Assembly: GCA_013416795.1 (NCBI GenBank)
Contig: RQSC01000020.1
Span: 101,280-114,752 of the forward strand
Source: Prasinococcaceae sp. CCMP 1430
Lineage: Eukaryota > Prasinodermophyta > Palmophyllophyceae > Prasinococcales > Prasinococcaceae
DNA: 13,473 nt
Reading direction: 5' to 3'
Shown here: positions 7,794 through 13,473 of the stretch, piece by piece
How positions within the stretch are numbered: position 1 is the first letter of the stretch
Layout of the letters: each line of letters opens with the position of its first letter
Translations under genes and position numbers: made by a program
Notes under the pieces: model-generated
What the model was told of the DNA's origin: nothing
Database searches by the model: none
Seen by the model: the letters and a program-made list of their open reading frames with translations, nothing else

Positions 7794-7847
7794 GACTAGC
7801 ACCTCGAAAACACGTGCGTACAGCGCTTTGGCAGTGGCGTCGCGCGC
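7794..7847 (-). pseudogene. Isolated myosin-motor-like fragment (exon or relic)
   Basis: The minus strand reads ARDATAKALYARVFEVLV. This closely resembles the conserved myosin head segment around ARDALAKALYxRLFxWLV, which lies between the HCM-loop region and the relay/IGVLDIFGFE segment. On the 5' side the sequence GGGTCACAG/CGCGCGAC is a possible splice acceptor (exon from 7846). On the 3' side TTCGAG/GTGCTAG is a possible donor (exon end 7803), giving a 44-nt mini-exon. I looked in the flanking frames for neighbouring myosin motifs (P-loop GESGAGKTE, IGVLDIFGFE, IQ motifs) and saw none. It may be a decayed remnant, one exon of a gene with very small exons, or chance. The resemblance is visible, the interpretation is inference. 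Confidence 0.35.
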
Positions 7848-7977
7848 TGTGACCCCGGCGCCACCCCAGCCCACCCATGCAGCAGCGCTTGGTGCGCTCC
7901 AGGCGCACACGCTTTCAAACTGCCTCGCGCATGTACGTGGACGCGCGCGCATGCACCAGCCCATACTTTTCCCGGAC

Positions 7978-7986
7978 AAAAAAAAA
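7978..7986 (+). repeat. A9 homopolymer run
   Basis: Nine adenines in a row (TTTTCCCGGAC followed by A9, then TGATTCG) are conspicuous in this GC-rich sequence. On the minus strand this is T9 about 245 bp downstream of the stop of the 8229-9140 gene. It could mark its 3' UTR or a transcript end, or a relic of a poly(A) insertion. An ATG overlaps its right end (7986-7988) and opens a plus-strand ORF of unknown value. Confidence 0.5.
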
Positions 7987-8086
7987 TGATTCGAGCATTA
8001 GTTGGGAATGCGCTGCAGCACGTGCGGATCAAATACATGGTCCTGCGACACGAGTGGAAGGCGGTCGCGCTGGCGCATGCGCGGGC

Positions 8087-8154
8087 GGTGGCGGCGAGCA
8101 GGCCCTGCAGCGCGCGGCGCGGTGGCGGCGAGCAGGCCCTGCAGCGCGCGGCGC
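8087..8154. repeat. Perfect 34-bp tandem duplication
   Basis: Two identical 34-bp copies occur head to tail, 8087-8120 and 8121-8154, each beginning GGTGGCGGCGAGCAGG and ending CGCGCGGCGC. The unit is not a multiple of three, so the two copies would be read in different frames, which argues against a coding role. It lies in the presumed 3' flank of the 8229-9140 gene. The internal CCTGCAG and GCGCGCGGCGC segments can form short hairpins. Confidence 0.9.
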
Positions 8155-8228
8155 GAGGGCAGGCGCCGCCTCGGACTCGCGAGAGGGTTGCGGACGCATC
8201 AGCTGACGCGGCCGCGCCGCGGCGCGCG

Positions 8229-9140
8229 TCACTTCGAGGCGAGCACCTCCTCCCACTCGGTCCACTCCTCCGCGGCGTCCAGACCGGGGTCGCCAGGCTT
8301 CTCAAGTTTGACGAGGTCGGGGTCGATAAGCGCGGCACGCCAGCCGGACTGGCCACCGAGGATGCCGTGTGTGAGCCACACATACTCGGCGAACGAGTCA
8401 CCGGTCGCCTCGACGCGCAGCTTGAGGCGGATCTCGCGCGCTGAGGGGCGCCACTCGGCCGTCGACGCACATTTGCAAAGCAGCATCTTGTCGAATTCGA
8501 AGACGCAAAGGTCGTTCGAGGCGCTCACGTCGTTGCGGTCGGACTCTGTGACCGGTAGAATGCGGTCCTCAATGCGCCCGTTCGCAGGAATCATCGCCAC
8601 CCGCACGCGCGCGGGGTTGCAGCCCTCCTCAAAGTGCAGCGCGAGCGCCGGCCTGTTCCTGAAGTCGTCGGGTATCTGCGCCTCACCGCTCTCCCACGTG
8701 ACGGCCTTGTCTGCCTCGCCGCTCACCTTGATTGCCACCTCAACATCCACACCATCAGTAGCGATGGAAACGAGCTTGAAACGCCCCTTCTCGGACACGC
8801 AGCGGCCCTTGAACAAGCCGTCCTTGTCGTCCGCGCAGAGAATGCTCACGTGTTTGCGGCCGGGCCATCGCTGCGGTCCGCCGGGCTCCGGAGCCTCCTC
8901 GGGGGGCAGCGTGAAGCCACCATCCCATACCGCGCCGCCGCCTACCACGGCCGCCTCGTTGGAAGCGCGTCTCCCCTCGTCGTCGGACGACCAGCGCTCG
9001 AGTGCATCCCTGGCCGCACGCCGCGCCGCGCGTGGCAGCAGCGGCCAGACGGATCGGATCAGCGCCACCAGCGCCGCCCTCACGCACGCGCGCAGCGGAC
9101 TGTACGGCGGTCCGCGCCACGTCGAGCGGCCGCTCGCCAT
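8229..9140 (-). CDS. Unrecognised protein, 303 residues
   Basis: The first ATG of the open frame is at 9140-9138; upstream the frame continues only to a GTG at 9278, which I do not accept as a start. The stop is at 8231-8229. Residues about 17-45 (LRACVRAALVALIRSVWPLLPRAARRA in two pieces) form a basic, amphipathic or membrane-inserting helix. A Gly/Pro/Glu-rich linker follows (about 60-90). From about 92 to the end comes a well-balanced, probably beta-rich globular region (HVSILCADDKDGLFKG, GRFKLVSIATDGVDVEVAIK, LHFEEGCNPARVRVAMIPAN, VWLTHGILGGQSGW) and an acidic, Trp-containing tail (WTEWEEVLASK). The composition is typical of a real folded protein, unlike the Ser/Arg-rich antisense frame. 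I do not recognise the family. The N-terminal helix could be an organelle presequence or a membrane anchor. Confidence 0.7.
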   Translation of the reverse strand: MASGRSTWRGPPYSPLRACVRAALVALIRSVWPLLPRAARRAARDALERWSSDDEGRRASNEAAVVGGGAVWDGGFTLPPEEAPEPGGPQRWPGRKHVSILCADDKDGLFKGRCVSEKGRFKLVSIATDGVDVEVAIKVSGEADKAVTWESGEAQIPDDFRNRPALALHFEEGCNPARVRVAMIPANGRIEDRILPVTESDRNDVSASNDLCVFEFDKMLLCKCASTAEWRPSAREIRLKLRVEATGDSFAEYVWLTHGILGGQSGWRAALIDPDLVKLEKPGDPGLDAAEEWTEWEEVLASK

Positions 9141-9999
9141 CGCATCCGCCGCCAGACGCGCCGGCCCGCGATCGCGCGGCCGCTGGACCCTCGCCCCGCG
9201 GGCGCGCCGCGGCGGCGGCGAGGGCGAGCGCGGCAGGTGGGGTGCCGCGCTGCAGCGCTCCCGCTGTGTGGCACCCACCGCACTGCGTTCTGTCCATCGT
9301 TTGACACAGTAGACTAATGCTAAGTACTACACGTCACATGAAGCCACGGGCGAGTATTTTCCAAGCGACGCAGCATTCATTCATTTTGATGGCGGCAGGG
9401 GACCCGAGAACGGCTGCGCAGACGACCAATCAGCGACGACGATGGCGACGGACCGGTCGCGTCCTGCCGTCAGGGGCGCCACGAGGAGCGTCGCCTCGAG
9501 CGCCTTCCGAGGCGTCCACGATGTGGATGCAGCATGTGAGAGCGGCCTGCGCGCCGCGGGGTTCGTGCAGGCACGCGGCGAGCGCTTTGCGGCCGTCCGA
9601 GCCTCCCCTTCGAGCCAACCCGGCAGAGTCGTGTGTGAGCAACTCCGGAGGGGTCGCCGATGTGCAAGTGCCCGTCTTGCTATGAGTTGAGTGCCGTCGA
9701 GCTCGCCACGCCCTTGCCTTCGAGCTCGCCTTCACCAGGCGGCGCTGATGTCACTCTGGCCGCTCGGGAACGCTCCCGGGCCTGCGTTGTGCTCGGGCGC
9801 GCCTTTATGTATGCGCCTGCAGGGCGCGCGCACCTGTCCCTCTGACGCCTGCTCAGCCGTGCAAGCCCTCGCCCGCGGCCTTCGCTGGGATGTGCAGGGG
9901 CGGCAAGGGCGTCTGCGCGAGACCGGAGCGCAACGGTGTCGCGTCGAGGCTTGTCGAGAGGTCGCCGACCTGCGCTCAGCCGCGAGTGTCGCGCACCGC
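9141..9999. promoter_or_regulatory. Divergent upstream region of the 8229-9140 gene and the TPR gene
   Basis: About 860 bp lie between two divergent genes. 9300-9400 is locally AT-richer. It contains ACGTCA at 9331-9336 (TGACGT on the minus strand, a bZIP-type core, about 190 bp upstream of the minus gene). A CCAATCAG box (CCAAT 9426-9430) sits just before an ATG at 9442. Small ORFs, + 9442-9690 and - 9430-9735, have high-GC third positions but no recognisable domain, and only one of them at most could be real. From about 9690 the plus frame is continuous with the TPR protein. The elements are pattern matches only. Confidence 0.3.
9442..9690 (+). CDS. Doubtful small ORF, 82 residues
   Basis: It opens with an ATG 12 bp after the CCAAT box and ends with TGA. 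The first two thirds have strongly GC-biased third positions, as expected of coding sequence here, and include FRGVHDVDAACESGLRAAGF. However, the antisense frame (9430-9735) is equally biased, so composition does not decide. No domain is recognised. It could be an exon of an unmodelled gene or simply intergenic sequence. Confidence 0.15.
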   Translation: MATDRSRPAVRGATRSVASSAFRGVHDVDAACESGLRAAGFVQARGERFAAVRASPSSQPGRVVCEQLRRGRRCASARLAMS

Positions 10000-11056
10000 A
10001 TGCGCGCGACGCACGGCGGCCCCGGCGATGCACGGCGGCGCGAGCTGCATCTCGTGCGGAGGCGGGCGCGAGCGGCCCGGCCCCGCGCCACGGCGTCGGG
10101 CCCACCCCCCCCCGCGTCCTGCTCGCTCCGTCCGTCGACCATCACCTCGGTTCCTCAGACCCTCGGCAATGGCCTCCCCGTCTCAGGTCAGGCGCATTCG
10201 CGGCGGCGCGCGGCGGCCGTCGCGCGCGCCTCCCCCGACGCCGTGTATGAGCTCGCGGGAAGCCTCGACCTGACGGTGCAGGGCGCGTACCTCGCCATCC
10301 TGCTCCTCCTCATCGGCGGCGGCGGCTTCCTCACCGCGCGCCAGATCCTCATCCGACGCGAGCTCGACATGACCGCCAAGGACCTGACCGACTCGGCGCG
10401 AAAGAACGAGGCGACCAGCGACGAGTACTTCGAGCTGGGCGTCGTGCTCCTGCGCAAGCGCTACTACGCGCCTGCCGTCAAGAACCTCAAGCAGGCCATC
10501 GAGACGTGGGAGGGGGACGAGGCAGACCTCTCGCAGGTGTGCGAGCGCGTGCGCGAGCGCTCGCCAGGCCGCCGTGTTCCGGGCACGCCTGAGGGTGCCC
10601 CCCCCCCCCCCCTCCCCCCCCTCTCTGTTCGCGCTCCCCCGCGCTCGCCCTGGTGCGCGCGAAACGCGCGCGGGGCGTTGACGTGAGCTGCAACTCTTCC
10701 CACCCCACCTCCAACTCACACGCTACACGCCCCCGCACTCTCGCGCGCACTCGCGTCTCCCGCGCGCCCCCCAGGTGCACAATGCTCTCGGCTTCGCCTA
10801 CACGGGCATGGGCTCGCTCTCCGCAGCCATCCGCGAGTACCGTGTGGCCGTCGAGTTTCAGCCGGGGTACGTCATCGCGTGGAACAACCTCGCCGACGCG
10901 TATGAGAAGGCCGACCAGCTCGAAGAGGCGCTGGAGGCCTACCGCGAGGCGCTGCGCTACGACCCTGACAACGAGATCGCCAACAGGCAAGCGTCCAAGC
11001 TCGCCATCAAGGTGGAGCGCCTGCGTGGCATCCCCAAGCTGCCAAGGAAACAGTGA
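10000..11056 (+). CDS. Ycf37/Pyg7-like plastid TPR protein (one intron)
   Basis: Cyanobacterial Ycf37 and plant Pyg7 are thylakoid-anchored TPR proteins that help assemble or stabilise photosystem I. Exons are 10000-10536 and 10775-11056 (272 residues with the provisional ATG at 10000). The first ~77 residues are Arg/Ala/Pro/Ser-rich like a chloroplast transit peptide, with a plausible cleavage region AVARA/SPDAV. Then comes one membrane segment at about 95-113 (AYLAILLLLIGGGGFLTA). TPR1 follows at about 140-170 (DEYFELGVVLLRKRYYAPAV), then TPR2 at 180-211 (VHNALGFAYTGMGSLSAAI) and TPR3 at about 213-246 (AWNNLADAYEKADQLEEALE). This order and spacing match Ycf37. The start is uncertain: in-frame ATGs also occur at 9748 and 9811, and a pyrimidine-rich tract ending CCTCAG at 10158 could be an acceptor of a 5' exon. 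No signal peptide precedes the transit region, favouring a primary plastid. Confidence 0.82.
10537..10774 (+). other. 238-nt GT-AG intron of the TPR gene with a C15 run
   Basis: The donor is CTCTCGCAG/GTGTGCG at 10536/10537 and the acceptor CGCCCCCCAG at 10774, phase 0, joining ADLSQ to VHNALGF as in Ycf37-type proteins. Inside lies an extreme pyrimidine tract, C15-T-C8 at about 10598-10621. On the opposite strand this is G-rich and could form a quadruplex. The run length may be imprecise because such homopolymers sequence poorly. Confidence 0.88.
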
Positions 11057-11284
11057 AGGCGCGGTGGGGCCAGGGCGAACGGGCGCGGTGGCGTGAGCGA
11101 GCGCGGATGCGCGCCCGCGCCCGCAGGTGCGGATTTAATTGCGGTGGGCGTCCAGGATGCAGCGGCGCGCGAAGCGCGCGTGCGCGGGTGAGGGGCGGGC
11201 CGGTCGCGGGTGCTCAGGACGCGATGGAGCCTTATATCCTCCCACCCCCCTGCGGGGCCCGCGCGTGCACGCGCCCCTCTGCTT
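11057..11284. other. Convergent intergenic region TPR gene / candidate ciliary gene
   Basis: About 228 bp are shared by the 3' flanks of the two convergent genes. A small AT-richer island (gcggatttaattgcgg, about 11131-11145) and a hairpin with a 6-bp CGCGCG stem and a 3-nt loop at 11166-11180 are visible. The hairpin might only reflect the CG-rich composition. No gene or RNA is supported. Confidence 0.35.
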
Positions 11285-13300
11285 CTACTCGTACAAGGCC
11301 GCGTACCTGCGCTGCGCGCTGGCGAGCGCCTCGGCGGTCGTCGGGTTCACGGACCTGCGCTCGCCCGTCCCCTCTGCGTGCCGCGCAGTGCGGCGCGCGA
11401 GGTCCTCCGCGGCGGCCGCCGAGATGGTGCCTGCCGAGCCCGTGGGCCACGTAGCCAGGTCTCTGCAGCGCTGCGCAATGCCCTCGTCGCGTCCCCAGGC
11501 CTGCGGCTCCACGTAGTCCCCAGCGTACAGCGTCCGGAACTGGTCCTCAGGAAGCACCGAGGGGAGTGCGGCTGCGCCCAGCGGCGCGGTGGAGGCGCCG
11601 CACGACACGCGGTTGGTCGTCGCTGCGCCCGCGATGTCGTTGGCGCCCTTTGCGGCCGCCTCATTCCCGTCTTGCCCGTCGAACGCTCGCCTGAACGTCG
11701 TCGCGTTTCTCTGGCGCGCAGGCTTGCCACCTGGCCGGCCGCCCACGTGCAGCAGGTACTGCGGCACCTCGAACGTCTGCGTGCGGACCTTGCTGCTGAC
11801 GTACTCGTTGTTCGATCCGAAGGGCGCGGCTTCGAGCTGCTGCACGGTTGTGGGCGGGCCCTGCTCGCGGCATGCGACCTTGAGTTGCGCCGCGTGGTGC
11901 GCGTTGGACAGCGTCTCGCTGTACACGCTCCTGGGCGGCGCGACACTCCCCTGGTGCTGGAAGCTTTTGATGGGCACCTGCGAGGTGCTCAGCGCGGCGC
12001 GCAACGCCGCTGCCGCGCTCTGCGCCGCGTTGCGGCCCATCGAGGACGGCGGTACGCCCTTGCGAGGCCGCGCGGCCTTGTACGCCTCGGCCATGTTCGC
12101 GGCGTGCTTCGCCCGGGCCTTCTTCAGGTAGATGCGCCTCGCCGCTGCCGCTGACGCCTTCTTGGCGTGCGACTCGGCCACCCTGGCCTTTCGCTGCTCC
12201 TCGGTCTCCCCCGAGTGGAAGAGATTCATGTGCTGGCGCGTATTCTTGCTGACGTTGTTGGCCATAAACTCGGTCTTGGCCTGTGCCTCCTGCTCTGTCG
12301 GGCGCACGTCGAAGTAGTCGCGCCCCATCGTCGACTGCTTGCGCGCGATGTCGTGTGCCACGGCGCTGTGCGCTGAGCGCATCACCGCAACGAGCTTTTG
12401 CTTTTCTTCGATGCTCGCCCCCTTCAGGGCCTCGTCTATGCGCTCACAGTTCGACTCGTCGAAAAGATCGCCGTAGTACAGCCTGCGGCTCTGCACAGAC
12501 TCGTAGAATGCATCGCCCGCTGCCGTGCCCTGATAGCCACCGAATCGCTGCCGGTACTCGGAAGTCGCCGGCCGGCGCACAGTGCCGTCCTCGCGTAGCC
12601 GCGTGGCGTTTGCCGACCGACGCAGGCCGTCGCCCCACGCGGATTGGTACTGCGACTTCGCTGGCTTTGACCGCATCACGTCGCTCCCCATCTGACCGCG
12701 CTCAACGGCACCGTTCGCCAGCTGCGTGGTGGTAACGTATAGCGCCGAGAGCGAGGCGTCGGCCAGAGTATCCGCCCCTTCCCTGCCGCTGATCCCTCCG
12801 GCATTGTCCTCATTGTCCTCATCTGCGGCGTCTGCGGCGTCGCGTCGATCAGTACCTAGCACCTCCTCGGCAGGCTTCGAGGGGATGGCGCCATTCGATG
12901 CAGCGGCGCGAGCTGATTGCGGGCGGCGACTCGGCTTGGCGCTTGACGCCCGCGAGTGAGCCTCGTGTGCGTCAATGGCATTCTGGAGCTCATTGACGTC
13001 CATGCGCTGCGCAACGGCGGCGATGCCCTGCGCGGCATTCGTTGGCACGCTGCCTCCCGATGAACGGCGCAGCGGGGCCGACTGTGGGCGCGAGCGCGCG
13101 CGCCGCTCGGCCGCTGCGGCATCAATTTCCCGCCTCGCGGTGTCGAGCTTGGCGACGCTGAGCAGCCCTCGCAGGCCCTTCGCCTGCTCCTCCGTGGCGC
13201 CGCCGCGCCCGCCCTGCAGCCACTCGGACAACCGCGCCGCATATTGCGGGTCGCGGTACGCGCTCGCGCTCTGCGGCCTGCGGCGCGCCTGCGGCGCCAT
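11285..13300 (-). CDS. Candidate microtubule/cilium-associated protein with RPQSA motifs
   Basis: A single 2-kb exon encodes 671 residues from the ATG at 13300-13298. An upstream in-frame ATG at 13342 would add 14 valine-rich residues after a G7 run and is less likely. Three identical RPQSA motifs occur at 8-12, 71-75 and 126-130, each in a basic Ser/Arg context. Two S-x-Y-x-x-x-[WF]-G segments lie at 216-222 (SQYQSAW) and 247-253 (SEYRQRF), with a weaker third, TTFRRAF, near 534. Similar short motifs recur in tubulin-binding ciliary and centriolar proteins such as SAXO and MDM1. An acidic Asp/Ala-rich stretch lies near 150-170. Residues about 367-416 form a long basic, Ala/Lys/Arg-rich helix. 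The rest looks disordered or helical with no catalytic domain. Association with axonemal or other microtubules is inference from the motifs. It converges with the TPR gene. Confidence 0.72.
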   Translation of the reverse strand: MAPQARRRPQSASAYRDPQYAARLSEWLQGGRGGATEEQAKGLRGLLSVAKLDTARREIDAAAAERRARSRPQSAPLRRSSGGSVPTNAAQGIAAVAQRMDVNELQNAIDAHEAHSRASSAKPSRRPQSARAAASNGAIPSKPAEEVLGTDRRDAADAADEDNEDNAGGISGREGADTLADASLSALYVTTTQLANGAVERGQMGSDVMRSKPAKSQYQSAWGDGLRRSANATRLREDGTVRRPATSEYRQRFGGYQGTAAGDAFYESVQSRRLYYGDLFDESNCERIDEALKGASIEEKQKLVAVMRSAHSAVAHDIARKQSTMGRDYFDVRPTEQEAQAKTEFMANNVSKNTRQHMNLFHSGETEEQRKARVAESHAKKASAAAARRIYLKKARAKHAANMAEAYKAARPRKGVPPSSMGRNAAQSAAAALRAALSTSQVPIKSFQHQGSVAPPRSVYSETLSNAHHAAQLKVACREQGPPTTVQQLEAAPFGSNNEYVSSKVRTQTFEVPQYLLHVGGRPGGKPARQRNATTFRRAFDGQDGNEAAAKGANDIAGAATTNRVSCGASTAPLGAAALPSVLPEDQFRTLYAGDYVEPQAWGRDEGIAQRCRDLATWPTGSAGTISAAAAEDLARRTARHAEGTGERRSVNPTTAEALASAQRRYAALYE

Positions 13301-13429
13301 CGCCGCCACCACCACCACATACACCCTTCTCCCCCCCACCATGCACTCCGGCCCTTACAGGAACGCGTGCGTGGCCTGCCGGGCCTGACGCGCCCCAACG
13401 GCGCGGGTCCGTCAGTGGCGCGCGGTGCG

Positions 13430-13473
13430 ATGCCCGGCGTGAGCGCGGACTTCCTACCGGCTGGTCCCGCGGA
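13430..13473 (+). CDS. Possible start of a gene running off the right edge
   Basis: An ATG at 13430 opens a frame (MPGVSADFLPAGPA) with no stop before the window ends 14 codons later. It would be divergent from the 11285-13300 gene with a 130-bp gap, a spacing like that of the DJ-1/GPN3 pair. The visible part is too short to judge coding potential or identity. Confidence 0.15.
   Translation, partial: MPGVSADFLPAGPA

Larger units (their letters stand above)
7196..8228. other. About 1 kb region without a confident gene
   Basis: This gap should contain the 3' flank of the unrecognised gene at 8229-9140 (-) and the promoter/5' UTR of the MAP3K (-). Base composition is mixed. 7360-7620 and 7960-8050 are clearly less GC-rich than the coding regions, while 7680-7800 and 8080-8228 are GC-rich. 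Small ORFs exist on both strands, for example + 7412-7624 and + 7986-8444, but none shows a known domain over its length. Specific items inside are listed separately: a myosin-like fragment, an A9 run and a tandem duplication. No tRNA or other RNA gene could be supported. Confidence 0.5.

Noticed and set aside
9141-9278. GTG-initiated extension of the 8229-9140 protein by 46 residues
   Set aside because: The same reason: no ATG in the extension, and the sequence is Arg/Pro-rich like untranslated leader.
8002-9312. 436-residue plus-strand ORF opposite the unrecognised 303-residue gene
   Set aside because: Its composition is Ser/Arg/Ala-dominated and lacks folded-protein character, while the minus frame has balanced hydrophobic and acidic residues. 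The minus strand was preferred, with some residual doubt.
1-13473. CRISPR arrays, insertion sequences, transposons, viral genes, rRNA or biosynthetic clusters
   Set aside because: No regularly spaced repeats, transposase or integrase motifs, terminal repeats, structural RNA cores or clustered pathway enzymes were seen; the gene set is ordinary algal nuclear content.

Overview
The window is eukaryotic nuclear DNA of very high GC content. It most likely comes from a unicellular, flagellated, photosynthetic alga. Four things point this way: GT-AG introns of 153, 175 and 238 nt recoverable by protein homology; short intergenic gaps; a nuclear gene for a plastid TPR protein of the Ycf37/Pyg7 photosystem I assembly type; and a protein with repeated microtubule/cilia-type motifs. 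The plant-style MAP3K-epsilon kinase and the apparently simple (non-bipartite) plastid presequence favour the green lineage, but a haptophyte or stramenopile alga cannot be excluded from this sequence alone.

Layout, left to right. 1-510 (+): 3' part of a small glycine-rich membrane protein, open at the left edge. 612-~1343 (-): DJ-1/PARK7 family protein with a stop-free 153-nt intron. 1518-2523 (+, one intron): GPN3-type GPN-loop GTPase, divergent from DJ-1 across a very short shared upstream region. 2811-3617 (-): phytanoyl-CoA dioxygenase-like 2-oxoglutarate/Fe(II) oxygenase. 3812-7195 (-): intronless 1127-residue MAP3K-epsilon/Cdc7-like kinase with ARM/HEAT C-terminus. 7196-8228: about 1 kb without a confident gene, holding a myosin-motor-like fragment, a perfect 34-bp tandem duplication and an A9 run. 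8229-9140 (-): unrecognised 303-residue protein. 9141-9999: upstream region with unproven small ORFs. ~10000-11056 (+, one intron): Ycf37/Pyg7-like TPR protein. 11285-13300 (-): intronless 671-residue protein with three RPQSA motifs and S-x-Y-x-x-x-[FW] motifs, probably microtubule or cilium associated. The last 44 bases may hold the start of another + strand gene.

The genes look like an ordinary mix of housekeeping functions: RNA polymerase/GTPase biogenesis, stress protease-like fold, oxygenase, cell-division kinase, plastid biogenesis and cytoskeleton. They do not form an operon-like system. I found no RNA genes, mobile elements, CRISPR arrays or viral genes, and nothing that I would call a new multi-gene system. 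The observations most worth a second look are the in-frame intron and missing start of the DJ-1 gene, the isolated myosin-like fragment, and the motif-rich candidate ciliary protein.
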